DNA of 12,459 bases. Source: Oscillospiraceae bacterium. GTDB taxonomy: Bacteria; Bacillota; Clostridia; Oscillospirales; Oscillospiraceae. Shown piece after piece: positions 6,062 to 12,459 of the stretch. Location of the stretch: positions 1 through 12,459 of the forward strand of contig JAQXJQ010000169.1 in NCBI GenBank assembly GCA_029009035.1, given 5' to 3'. Every line of letters starts with the position of its first letter. The first letter of the stretch is position 1. Made by a program: the position numbers and the translations under genes. Under the pieces are notes generated by a model. It saw nothing but the letters and a program-made list of their open reading frames with translations. It had not been told where the DNA came from and ran no database searches.

Positions 6062-7474
6062 TCAGACCAATTCGCCGAACAGCGCCCAGGTGGAGCAGTC
6101 GGTGATCTTCAGGTCCACATATCGGCCGATGAGGGACGCGTCGCCGTTAAAGTGGACCAGACGGTTGCCGGGGGTGCGGGCGTTCAGGTTGTTGCGGGGA
6201 TCGTCCCCCTCGCCGTCCACCAGACAGTGCTGGACGGTGCCGATGTAGGCCTGATGCTTCTCCAGAGAGATGCGGTTCTGGGCCTCCACCAGGCGGTTGA
6301 AGTTGGCGGCCTTCTCTTCCTTGCTCATGGGGTCGGGCATCTCCGCGGCGGGAGTGCCCTTTCTGGGGGAGTAGATGAAGGTAAACAGGGCGTCGAAGCG
6401 CACCTGCTCAATGAGGGAGAGGGTGTCCTCAAACTCGGGGGTGGTCTCACCGGGGAAGCCCACGATCACATCGGAGGTGAGCACCACGTTGGGGATGCGC
6501 GCCCGGAGGGCGGCCACCTTTTCCAGATACTGCTCCCGGGTGTAGCGGCGGTTCATCTCCCTGAGCACCCGGGTATTGCCCGACTGGAAGGGCAGGTGGA
6601 TAACGGGGGCCACCTTTTCGCACTTGGCCATCACATCGAAGAGCCGCTCGGTGGCGTCCTTGGGGTGGCTGGTCATGAAGCGGAGCAGGAAGTCGCCGGG
6701 GATGTCGTTGGCCATCTCCAGCAGGGTGGGGAAGTCGATGTCGCAGCCCAGATCCTTGCCGTAGGAGTTCACATTCTGGCCCAACAGGGTGATGTCCTTG
6801 TAGCCCTGCTCCGCCAGCTCCCGGATCTCCCTGAGGATGATCTCCGGCTCACGGCTGCGCTCCCGACCCCGGACATGGGGGACGATGCAGTAGGAGCAGA
6901 AGTTGTTGCAACCGTACATGATGGACACCCATGCCTTGATGGCGCCGGAGCGGCGCACGGGCAGGCCCTCGGCAATGGCGCCGTCGGAGTTCTCGGTCTC
7001 AAAGACCCGGCCACGGCGCAGATAGATGCGGCGAAGGAACTCGGGGAACCGCCAGAGGGCGTGGGGGCCGAAGACCAGATCCACATGCTGGTAGGACTGG
7101 CGGATGCGCTGGGCCACATGGGGCTCCTGAGCCATGCAGCCGCAGATGCAGATGATCTGGCTGGGGTTTTTGCGCTTCCCGTGGACCAGTGCGCCGATGT
7201 TGCCGAAGACCCGCTGCTCCGCGTGCTCCCGGATGGCGCAGGTGTTGATGACGATGACGTCGGCGCCCTTTTCGCTGTCGGTGATCTCATAGCCCATCTC
7301 CACCAGCATACCGCGGATCAGCTCGGAGTCCGCCTCATTCTGCTGGCAGCCGTAGGTGTCCACCCAGGCCAGAGGCACCCGGGGGAGGCGCTCATTCATG
7401 GCGCGCACATCGGCGCAGAATTCCTTCTGCTTCCGGATATCCTCTTCGGGGATGACAGGGGTTTTTCTCTCCAA
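6062..7474 (-). CDS. miaB: tRNA-2-methylthio-N6-dimethylallyladenosine synthase (MiaB)
   Basis: A radical-SAM methylthiotransferase of 470 residues from the start chosen here. It converts i6A37 to ms2i6A37 in tRNAs reading UNN codons. Numbered from TTG 7474: the N-terminal domain carries the auxiliary 4Fe-4S cysteines C43 (in DTYGCQQNEAD), C79 (NTCAIRE) and C113 (GCMAQ); the radical SAM motif C189xxxC193xxC196 is in YGCNNFCSYC; a TRAM domain closes the protein. DTYGCQQNEADSE and the NTCAIRE segment favour MiaB over the paralogues MtaB and RimO. An ATG at 7495 is in frame but stands about 10 bases after the predicted transcript start and has no ribosome site; GGAGGG (7487-7482) instead serves TTG 7474 at 7-base spacing. 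First gene of miaB-mreD-mrdA. Confidence 0.95.
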   Translation of the reverse strand: MERKTPVIPEEDIRKQKEFCADVRAMNERLPRVPLAWVDTYGCQQNEADSELIRGMLVEMGYEITDSEKGADVIVINTCAIREHAEQRVFGNIGALVHGKRKNPSQIICICGCMAQEPHVAQRIRQSYQHVDLVFGPHALWRFPEFLRRIYLRRGRVFETENSDGAIAEGLPVRRSGAIKAWVSIMYGCNNFCSYCIVPHVRGRERSREPEIILREIRELAEQGYKDITLLGQNVNSYGKDLGCDIDFPTLLEMANDIPGDFLLRFMTSHPKDATERLFDVMAKCEKVAPVIHLPFQSGNTRVLREMNRRYTREQYLEKVAALRARIPNVVLTSDVIVGFPGETTPEFEDTLSLIEQVRFDALFTFIYSPRKGTPAAEMPDPMSKEEKAANFNRLVEAQNRISLEKHQAYIGTVQHCLVDGEGDDPRNNLNARTPGNRLVHFNGDASLIGRYVDLKITDCSTWALFGELV

Positions 7475-7510
7475 GGGAAGTCCCTCCATATACATAAAAT
7501 CTCAGTCTGC

Positions 7511-7539
7511 AGTATATCACGAAAACGGGGAGAAAACAA
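7511..7539 (-). promoter_or_regulatory. Promoter of the miaB-mreD-mrdA operon
   Basis: On the minus strand, TTGTTT (7539-7534), 17 bases, TATACT (7516-7511), with TGa directly before it as an extended -10. Transcription would begin near 7504, which argues against translation from ATG 7495 and for TTG 7474. Confidence 0.7.
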
Positions 7540-7616
7540 GGGAGTCCAATACTTGGAGCGAACAAATGACGGTACCGGCGCCGGATGGCTTCGTGTTCCC
7601 GGAAAAGAAGCATCTG

Positions 7617-7752
7617 AAAAGGCTCCCCTTGCGGCAAGGGGAGCTGTCAGCGAAGCTGACTGAGGGGATTGAAGGCAACGGGAGTCGCTGCACTTCCGGT
7701 CAACCCCTCCGTCCTTGCTGCGCTCGGCCACCTCCCCTTACACAGGGGAGGC
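7617..7752. repeat. Three-hairpin MITE-like intergenic module 1
   Basis: GCTCCCCTTG/CAAGGGGAGC (7622-7631 with 7635-7644, loop 3), GTCAGC-GAA-GCTGAC (7646-7660), a long-range pairing of GAGGGG..TTG (7662-7671) with CAACCCCTC (7701-7709), then CCTCCCCT/AGGGGAGG (7731-7738 with 7744-7751). CTCCGTC (7707-7713) and GCCACCTC near the right hairpin are shared with module 2. It has no open frame of note and resembles hairpin repeats dispersed in Oscillospiraceae genomes. Confidence 0.75.
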
Positions 7753-7800
7753 TCCCGCTGCGGCGGGATGGCTCATGGGCATAGTCTTTTGCATAGGTTC

Positions 7801-7902
7801 AAAGGCTCCCTCTGACGAGGAGCTGTCAGCGAAGCTGACTGAGTTATGCCCTCTCCGTCAAAAATCAAAGATTTTTGCCACCTCTCCCAAAGGGAGAGGC
7901 AA
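7801..7902. repeat. Three-hairpin MITE-like intergenic module 2
   Basis: Same plan as module 1: an imperfect GGCTCCCTC/GAGGAGC arm (7804-7823), the identical GTCAGC-GAA-GCTGAC hairpin (7825-7839), CTCCGTC (7853-7859), AAAAATC-AAA-GATTTTT (7860-7876), then CCTCTCCC-AAA-GGGAGAGG (7881-7899). The right hairpin differs from module 1 in both arms but still pairs. Its right part is also the start of composite element copy B. Confidence 0.75.
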
Positions 7903-7960
7903 GGCGGCTTCGCCCCACGAAAAACAAGCCCGCTGCAGAGTGAAAGGCTCTGCAGCGGGC
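7853..7960. repeat. Composite four-hairpin intergenic element, copy B
   Basis: Order as in copy A at 1902-2033: CTCCGTC plus hairpin (7853-7876), GGGAGAGGC hairpin (7881-7900), GGCG-GCTT-CGCC (7903-7914) continuing as CCACGAAAAACAAG, and a 13-bp stem beginning GCCCGCTGCAGAG (7928-7940 with 7948-7960). The last two parts align with copy A almost base for base up to CTGCAGAGTGAA. Confidence 0.7.
7928..7960 (-). terminator. Terminator of the membrane-anchored HTH regulator gene
   Basis: A perfect 13-bp stem (7928-7940 with 7948-7960, loop 7 bases). Read on the minus strand it is followed by TTGTTTTT, from the A run at 7920-7927. The regulator's stop codon is 9 bases upstream. No T run follows on the plus strand. 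Confidence 0.8.
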
Positions 7961-7969
7961 CGGTTGGCG

Positions 7970-9184
7970 TCATGATGCCCAGATCTCAAAGAGGTAGCCG
8001 GACTGATAGCTTGTTAGGGGGGCCCAGTATACGCCGTCCCAGACGGTGGGAACATCGGTGACCATGAACTCCCGGCCGTACACATCCACCACCACCGCGG
8101 CGATGCAGTACGCCTTCTCCCGGTCCAGGACGATGCCGTCTTTGTACAGCACATTGGTCTGCTCCGTGACCTCCTCATGGTTATTCATGATGGTGCGGGT
8201 GGTGGGGGTGAACCATGCCACCGGCTTCCGGTCGGCAAACAGGCCGATGCGGAGGGAGGAGATCCCCACCTCGTTGTCTGTCAGATCCGCTTTGGCGTAC
8301 AGATCCTCCGTCAGCGTATTGGTCTTGTCGTCGATGGCGAAGAAGAGGGGCCAGCAGTCCAGCCAGAGCTGGGGCAGGCTTTCGGAGTAGAGCCCGGTGT
8401 AGGTGTCCAGCAGCTGGGTCTGGCGCACGCCGTCGTGCTCAAAGACGATGTAGAGCACGGTGCTGTCGGTGAGGGGGAGCGTGAAGCGCCCGGAGAAGGT
8501 CTCCCGGTCCGGCTGGTAGGGGCCGAAGGCCGCGTGCTCCCCATCATTCACCGCGTCGATCCACGCCACCATGCCCTCCTCAAAGGTCTTGGGCACCGCC
8601 CGGAAGGAGAAGGTGACCCTGTTTTCTCCGGGGTCGACGGACTCCACTTCGGTGCTGTAATCGGCGGTGAGGTTGTTTTGACTTTTCAGAATTTCCTCCA
8701 CCCGGGAGGTGATGGAGCCGATGCTTGTGTTTACATTATGTTGAATATTGCTGATAGAATACTGCAAGTTGTTGTATTGCGTGTTCATCCGGTCCAGACG
8801 GGAGAACAGGCTGACCAATACGCCGATGAGGATCAGCGCGACCCCCACGAGGGCAAGCCTGCTCCGAAGGCGGGGCTTGGGGGGAGCGGGCTCGGGGCGG
8901 GCGGCGAGATAGCCGTCCACGATCTCCTTCACCATCTGAAGCTGTGCCTCGGTGAGCTCACCGCTCTGCCCCTGGGAGGGGGCGTCCTCCTCCACCCCCA
9001 GAAGCCACCCCACGGACACCGAGAAAATGCGGCTGAGGGTGATGAGTTTCTCCACCTCCGGGAGGGCGGCGTCCGACTCCCACTTATAGATGGCCTGCCG
9101 GGACACGCCCAGCTGCTCCCCCAGCCCCTCCTGGGAGAGACCAAGCTCCTTTCGTTTTTGCGCGATGCGCTGTCCAATGGTCAT
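7970..9184 (-). CDS. Membrane-anchored XRE-family regulator with large extracytoplasmic domain
   Basis: A 404-residue protein that I cannot assign to a named regulator. Residues 1-60 are a Cro/C1 helix-turn-helix (SQEGLGEQLGVSRQAIYKWE at 18-37 covers both helices). A proline-rich linker (96-105) leads to one membrane helix (about 109-128), then a segment with heptad-like spacing that may form a coiled coil (130-171), and a domain of about 230 residues rich in predicted beta strands that should lie outside the cell. This layout suggests a one-component transmembrane sensor; the ligand is unknown. ATG 9184 is preceded by AAAGGAGATGATCCC; the frame runs further upstream but through the promoter. 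Divergent from the HAD phosphatase gene, with an inverted repeat between the two promoters that could be its operator. Confidence 0.8.
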   Translation of the reverse strand: MTIGQRIAQKRKELGLSQEGLGEQLGVSRQAIYKWESDAALPEVEKLITLSRIFSVSVGWLLGVEEDAPSQGQSGELTEAQLQMVKEIVDGYLAARPEPAPPKPRLRSRLALVGVALILIGVLVSLFSRLDRMNTQYNNLQYSISNIQHNVNTSIGSITSRVEEILKSQNNLTADYSTEVESVDPGENRVTFSFRAVPKTFEEGMVAWIDAVNDGEHAAFGPYQPDRETFSGRFTLPLTDSTVLYIVFEHDGVRQTQLLDTYTGLYSESLPQLWLDCWPLFFAIDDKTNTLTEDLYAKADLTDNEVGISSLRIGLFADRKPVAWFTPTTRTIMNNHEEVTEQTNVLYKDGIVLDREKAYCIAAVVVDVYGREFMVTDVPTVWDGVYWAPLTSYQSGYLFEIWAS

Positions 9185-9205
9185 GGGATCATCTCCTTTG
9201 GCCTC

Positions 9206-9214
9206 ACCATAGCA
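9206..9214 (-). promoter_or_regulatory. Likely extended -10 promoter of the HTH regulator gene
   Basis: TGCTATGGT on the minus strand (9214-9206) is an extended -10 about 22 bases before the ATG. No good -35 hexamer is seen at 17 bases. Moderate support only. Confidence 0.45.
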
Positions 9215-9241
9215 TGAAAAACGCGGGAAATACCACCAACT

Positions 9242-9280
9242 GAGGGATGGAATTCTGTCAACCGCAGCTTTACATCCCTC
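9242..9280. promoter_or_regulatory. Candidate operator: two 8-bp inverted half-sites between divergent promoters
   Basis: GAGGGATG (9242-9249) and CATCCCTC (9273-9280) are perfect inverted copies, with centres 31 bp apart, close to three helical turns. They lie between the -10 box of the HTH regulator and the -35 box of the HAD gene. No T run follows. Confidence 0.45.
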
Positions 9281-9297
9281 TGTGGGCGGGGAAATTC

Positions 9298-9326
9298 TTG
9301 CAAAACCGGGGGGGAATGCATATAAT
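9298..9326 (+). promoter_or_regulatory. Strong promoter of the HAD phosphatase gene
   Basis: TTGCAA (9298-9303), 17-base spacer, perfect TATAAT (9321-9326). The leader to the ATG at 9387 is about 55 bases and shows no clear structure. Confidence 0.85.
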
Positions 9327-9386
9327 AACTCTATCACATGATGGAGCGGGGGTCAATGGGACGCCCGCCGGGAAAGGAACAAGCAC

Positions 9387-10097
9387 ATGATCCGCACGGT
9401 TTTGTTTGATCTGGACGGCACCCTGCTGCCCATGGATCAGGATGAATTCACCACCGGATACTTCAAATATCTGGTGAAGAAAATGGCCCCCCACGGCTAC
9501 GAGCCCAAGGCGCTCATCGACGGCATCTGGGCGGGCACCGCCGCCATGGTGAAGAACGACGGCAGGTGCACCAACGAGGAGGCCTTCTGGGCGGATTTCC
9601 GCGCCCGGTTCGGAGAAAAGGCGGAGAAGGACAAGCCGCTGTTTGAGGAGTTCTACGCCGTGGAGTTTCAGCGGGCCAAAGACCTGTGCGGCTACAACGA
9701 AAAGGCGGCGCAGGTGGTGCGGGCGCTGAAGCGAAAGGGCTTCCGGGTGGGACTGGCCACCAACCCCATTTTCCCCGCCGTGGCCACCCAAAGCCGCATC
9801 CGCTGGGTGGGGCTGGAGCCGGAGGACTTCGAGTTCTACACCACCTACGAGAACAGCCGCCACTGCAAGCCCAACCCCGCCTACTATGAGGATGTGCTGC
9901 GGGAGCATGACATCGACCCCGCCACCTGCCTGATGGTGGGCAATGACGCCCAGGAGGACACCGCAGCGCTCAAGGCCGGGGTCCGGGTGTTTCTCATCAC
10001 CGACTGCCTCATCAACCGGGACGGCCGGGACATCGACCCCTATCCCCACGGGGGCTTTGACGATCTCATGGAGTATATCCGGCGGGAGAACCGCTGA
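9387..10097 (+). CDS. HAD-superfamily phosphatase, substrate unknown
   Basis: A 236-residue soluble hydrolase with all four HAD motifs: D8xD10GT (nucleophile and acid), T125 in GLATNP, K161 in CKPNP, and D187 and D191 in GNDAQED. A helical cap of type C1 (about residues 15-105) lies between motifs I and II, as in phosphoglycolate-phosphatase-like enzymes. Substrate cannot be read from the sequence; sugar phosphates, phosphoglycolate or nucleotides are all possible. ATG 9387 has AAAGGAA at 9373-9379. It stands alone on its strand, divergent from the transmembrane HTH regulator, which may control it, and ends in a strong hairpin. Confidence 0.88.
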   Translation: MIRTVLFDLDGTLLPMDQDEFTTGYFKYLVKKMAPHGYEPKALIDGIWAGTAAMVKNDGRCTNEEAFWADFRARFGEKAEKDKPLFEEFYAVEFQRAKDLCGYNEKAAQVVRALKRKGFRVGLATNPIFPAVATQSRIRWVGLEPEDFEFYTTYENSRHCKPNPAYYEDVLREHDIDPATCLMVGNDAQEDTAALKAGVRVFLITDCLINRDGRDIDPYPHGGFDDLMEYIRRENR

Positions 10098-10108
10098 ACA
10101 CAATGCCA

Positions 10109-10142
10109 AAAGCGCCCGGCGGAGTATTCCGCCGGGCGCTTT
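10109..10142. terminator. Terminator between the HAD gene and the AtuA operon
   Basis: AAAGCGCCCGGCGGA (10109-10123), loop GTAT, TCCGCCGGGCGCTTT (10128-10142): a perfect 15-bp GC-rich stem between convergent genes. T runs are short (three on plus, four on minus), so termination strength is uncertain. Confidence 0.75.
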
Positions 10143-10173
10143 GGCTGGTAAGAGGGGGAGAGGATTGTTATGA

Positions 10174-10473
10174 TCAGATGTCCATATCCAGCAGGTAGGA
10201 GGACAGGCCCTTGCCGTGCATATCCACGGACAGGGAGCGGGTGACGCCGCCGCCCAGAGCGGCGTACATCACGAAGTTCAGAGCGCAGATGTTGTCCAGC
10301 TCATAGCGGACGACCTCGCCCTTGACGATGCCCTTGAAGTGCTCCTTCACCTTCTCGGGGGTGACCTTCTCCTTGAGCATGGCGTAATCCTTGGGATCAT
10401 AGGCGATCAGGGAGACATTGGAGATGTTGCCCTTATCACCGGTACGAGAGTGAGCGATTTCCCAGAGTTTCAT
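10174..10473 (-). CDS. AtuA-like C-terminal (ferredoxin-fold) domain protein
   Basis: A 99-residue soluble protein. The N-terminal segment AHSRTGDKGNISNVSLIAYD (residues 7-26) is the hallmark of the domain that forms the C-terminus of AtuA in Pseudomonas acyclic-terpene degradation; GGGVTRSLSVDMHGK follows near residues 74-88. Here it is a separate gene, 19 bases after the larger AtuA part, with AAAGGAG at 10491-10485 serving ATG 10473, so the two products probably work as a complex. The biochemical activity of this family has not been settled to my knowledge, and the terpene name should not be taken as the function in this organism. Last gene of the operon. It is not DUF4387, a different small protein often found beside AtuA genes. 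Confidence 0.85.
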   Translation of the reverse strand: MKLWEIAHSRTGDKGNISNVSLIAYDPKDYAMLKEKVTPEKVKEHFKGIVKGEVVRYELDNICALNFVMYAALGGGVTRSLSVDMHGKGLSSYLLDMDI

Positions 10474-10492
10474 AATTCACACAGCTCCTTTC

Positions 10493-11839
10493 TCAAACCT
10501 CGAAGATCTGAACTTCGGGCTTCACATCGTAGCGGCTGACCAGGATGGAGGCCACGGAAACGATGTCGCGGGTGCGCTTCACAGCGCCGCAGCCGCCGGC
10601 GGGGCCGTTGGTGTACAGGGCCTCCACCTCGTTGGCGACCAGATCGGCCACGGCCTTGGTCTTGGCACGGCCGGCCACACGCACGCGGACCTCGGAGGGC
10701 TCCTCGTTGTACTTGTAGTCGGGGTTCCAGTACAGGCTGTTGCAGCCGATGATGTCGAACTTCAGCTCGTCGAACTGGCCGGGAGCCACCAGCTCCAGGC
10801 GCTCCTTGACGATCTCCAGAGCCAGCTTGCCGCGGGCCACGCAGCCGGGGCCGCCGTAGCTGATCTCGCCGTCGCCGATGAAGCAGTCGCGATAGCCGAT
10901 GGAGCACTTGAAGGTCTCGGTCTTGGGACGGCCGGTGGCGCCCTCGACCTTGACAACATCCTTAGCCACCTGAGTGAACTTGACCTGCTTGAAGTCGGCC
11001 ACAACGTCGGGGGTCAGGTAGTTGGTGGGATCGTGGATCTCGTAGCAGATCTGCTCGGCGCAGGTGTCGGGAGTGACCATGCCGCCGGCCTCGGGGACCT
11101 TGGTGACGAAGAAGGAGCCGTCCTCGGCGACCTCGATGATGGGGAAGCCCAGGTGGCCGACACCGGGAACGTCCTTCTTGCCGGGCTCGGCGTAGTAGCC
11201 GCCGGTGACCTGGCCGCCGCACTCCAGCAGGTGGCCGATCATGGTGCCCTTGCCCAGCTTATCCCAGTCGTCCAGAGCCCAGCCGAACTCGTGGATGATG
11301 GGAGCCATGAAGATGGCGGGGTCGGAAACGCGGCCGGTGATGACCACGTCAGCGCCGTCGGCCAGAGCCTTCAGGATGCCCTCCACGCCCATGTAGGCGT
11401 TGGCGGAGACGATCTCGCCGGGCAGCTTGGACAGAGGCTCGCCGGTCTCCCACACCTGGGTGTCCATGTACTTGTCGATGACGGGCAGCAGGTCGTCGCC
11501 GGTGACGCAGGCGATCTTCATGCCGGTCAGACCGTGCTTGCGGGCGATCTCAACGCACTTCTGAGCGCCGGCGATGGGGTTGGCGGAGCCCATGTTGGTG
11601 ATCAGCTTGACCTTGTGCTCCCAGCACAGGGGCAGGGCCTTCTCCATGCGGTGCTCCAGCAGGCCGTTGTAGCCCTTGGTGGGGTCCTTCAGCTTGGCCT
11701 GCTGACCGATGGCGATGGTGCGCTCGGCCAGGCACTCGAAGCTGATATAGTCCAGATTGCCCTTCTCGATGAGCTCCAGAGAGGGCTCCAGGCGGTCGCC
11801 GGCATAGCCCGCGCCGCTGCCGATACGGATGGTCTTCAT
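10493..11839 (-). CDS. AtuA family protein (DUF1446), catabolic
   Basis: A 448-residue cytoplasmic protein of the DUF1446/AtuA family. Visible family features are the N-terminal glycine motif IGSGAGYAGDR (residues 6-16), NMGSANP (82-88), SANAYMG (145-151) and TGRVSDPA (168-175). Pseudomonas AtuA carries this domain plus a C-terminal one in a single chain; here the second domain is the next gene. The family is linked genetically to degradation of citronellol and geraniol and, in other bacteria, to organic-acid catabolism; the reaction is unclear. The upstream CitMHS-type transporter suggests a di- or tricarboxylate or similar acid as substrate (inference). ATG 11839 is preceded by AAAGGAAG. 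Codon choice is strongly biased (all lysines AAG and arginines CGC/CGT in the first 190 codons), as in highly expressed genes. No catalytic residue can be assigned. Confidence 0.88.
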   Translation of the reverse strand: MKTIRIGSGAGYAGDRLEPSLELIEKGNLDYISFECLAERTIAIGQQAKLKDPTKGYNGLLEHRMEKALPLCWEHKVKLITNMGSANPIAGAQKCVEIARKHGLTGMKIACVTGDDLLPVIDKYMDTQVWETGEPLSKLPGEIVSANAYMGVEGILKALADGADVVITGRVSDPAIFMAPIIHEFGWALDDWDKLGKGTMIGHLLECGGQVTGGYYAEPGKKDVPGVGHLGFPIIEVAEDGSFFVTKVPEAGGMVTPDTCAEQICYEIHDPTNYLTPDVVADFKQVKFTQVAKDVVKVEGATGRPKTETFKCSIGYRDCFIGDGEISYGGPGCVARGKLALEIVKERLELVAPGQFDELKFDIIGCNSLYWNPDYKYNEEPSEVRVRVAGRAKTKAVADLVANEVEALYTNGPAGGCGAVKRTRDIVSVASILVSRYDVKPEVQIFEV

Positions 11840-11877
11840 GGCAAAACTTCCTTTCTAAACAGTCCGTTCGATGATTC

Positions 11878-12459
11878 TCAAATGGTAATGCCGCGGGTGA
11901 CGACCGCCACCACCAGCATGATGATGGTAATCAGCCAGGCCAGGGGGATGGTCTTCTTCTGATGCTCACCCAGGTCAACACCGGCAAGGCCGATGAGCAG
12001 GAAGGTGGAGGCGGTCAGCGGGGAGACGGGGAAGCCGGTGGTCATCTGGCCCAGGATGGCGGCCTGACCCACGTTCACGCCGGCCACGCCGAAGCCCTCG
12101 GCGGTCTGAGCCAGCACGGGCAGCACGCCGTAGTAGAAGGAGTCGGGGTCAAACAGCAGGGAGGCGGGCATGGAGATGACGCCGGTGATAATGGGGAAGA
12201 AACGGCCCATGGAGGCGGGGATCAGGTTGGTCAGGGCGGTGGCCATCTCGGTGATCATGCCGGTGCCCGTCATGATGCCGGTAAAGCAGCCGGCGGCGAA
12301 GAGCACGGAGCCCATCATCAGGCACTCTTTGGCGTGGGCATCCACCCGGGCCTTGGAGTCCTTCACGTTGGGGTAGTTGATGAGGGTGGCCAGCACATAA
12401 AACACCATGAAGACCACGGCGGGAGCGAAGCCGGAGAACAGCAGGCACACGATGGCCAG
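11878..12459 (-). CDS. CitMHS-family carboxylate transporter, C-terminal part (cut by window edge)
   Basis: The last 193 residues of a polytopic transporter; the start lies beyond the window. About five to six hydrophobic segments are visible. GIMTGTGMITEMA, SLLFDPDSFYYGVLPVLAQ and TTGFPVSPLTAS are typical of the CitMHS branch of ion transporters, which import metal-citrate complexes or related carboxylates with protons. The stop is 38 bases before the AtuA start on the same strand with no terminator, so transporter, AtuA and the small AtuA-like protein form one operon. Substrate cannot be fixed by sequence; gluconate and other carboxylate permeases share part of this pattern. Codon use is as biased as in AtuA. 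Confidence 0.85.
   Translation of the reverse strand: MAIVCLLFSGFAPAVVFMVFYVLATLINYPNVKDSKARVDAHAKECLMMGSVLFAAGCFTGIMTGTGMITEMATALTNLIPASMGRFFPIITGVISMPASLLFDPDSFYYGVLPVLAQTAEGFGVAGVNVGQAAILGQMTTGFPVSPLTASTFLLIGLAGVDLGEHQKKTIPLAWLITIIMLVVAVVTRGITI

Noticed and set aside
7540..7616. Possible short gene or remnant upstream of miaB
   Set aside because: Minus-strand frames here run into the miaB promoter and show no start with a ribosome site or known domain. I see nothing functional in this stretch.
5972..7663. Plus-strand open frame of 563 codons
   Set aside because: Antisense to miaB with the same low-complexity composition; no Shine-Dalgarno or domain.
7617..7902. CRISPR-like array
   Set aside because: Only two units, each self-complementary and of unequal length, with no regular spacers and no cas genes.
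8177..9217. Plus-strand open frame of 346 codons
   Set aside because: Antisense to the HTH regulator; composition is shadow-like and there is no ribosome site.
10174..10473. DUF4387 protein
   Set aside because: DUF4387 often accompanies AtuA, but its SKNAGPF-type motif is absent; the GDKGNISN segment is that of the AtuA C-terminal domain.
11033..11962. Plus-strand open frame of 309 codons
   Set aside because: Antisense to AtuA and the transporter; Gly/Val/Asp/Leu-rich shadow with no recognisable domain.

Overview
The window reads as a chromosomal segment from a GC-rich anaerobic Firmicute, most likely an Oscillospiraceae-type gut Clostridium (inference). The reasons are an oxygen-defence set typical of anaerobes (PerR plus a reverse rubrerythrin), strong Shine-Dalgarno sites, sigma-A-like promoters in AT-rich gaps, and multi-hairpin intergenic repeats of the kind common in that family. 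There are eleven complete genes and two genes cut by the window edges. I see no tRNA, rRNA, CRISPR array, transposase or phage gene.

Layout from left to right. (1) 1-1081, minus strand: a peroxide-stress operon, perR then reverse rubrerythrin one base later, followed at the window edge by what looks like the N-terminus of a flavin reductase with no normal start codon. (2) 1308-1895, plus: xpt (xanthine phosphoribosyltransferase), divergent from perR, with its own consensus promoter and a leader too short for a purine riboswitch. (3) 2036-2866, minus: an unrecognised cysteine-motif membrane protein, divergent from (4) trxA at 3078-3389. (5) 7474-3431, minus: operon miaB - mreD - mrdA (tRNA methylthiolation and cell elongation), ended by a hairpin shared with trxA. 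(6) 7475-7969: a long gene-free gap filled with hairpin repeats. (7) 9184-7970, minus: a membrane-anchored HTH regulator, divergent from (8) a HAD-family phosphatase at 9387-10097. (9) 12459-10174, minus: a probable catabolic operon of a CitMHS-type transporter (partial), an AtuA/DUF1446 protein and a small protein matching the C-terminal domain of AtuA, so the AtuA protein is split over two genes.

The most interesting unexplained structure is a composite multi-hairpin element that occurs twice, at 1902-2033 and 7853-7960. Four hairpins follow in the same order, with changes in both arms that keep the pairing, and in both places the last hairpin abuts the 3' end of a minus-strand gene. A related three-hairpin module lies at 7617-7752. 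Other points worth checking are the split AtuA/CitMHS operon with codon use suggesting high expression, the missing start codon of the left-edge flavin reductase, inverted repeats in three divergent promoter regions, and corrected starts for perR (ATG 1081) and miaB (TTG 7474).
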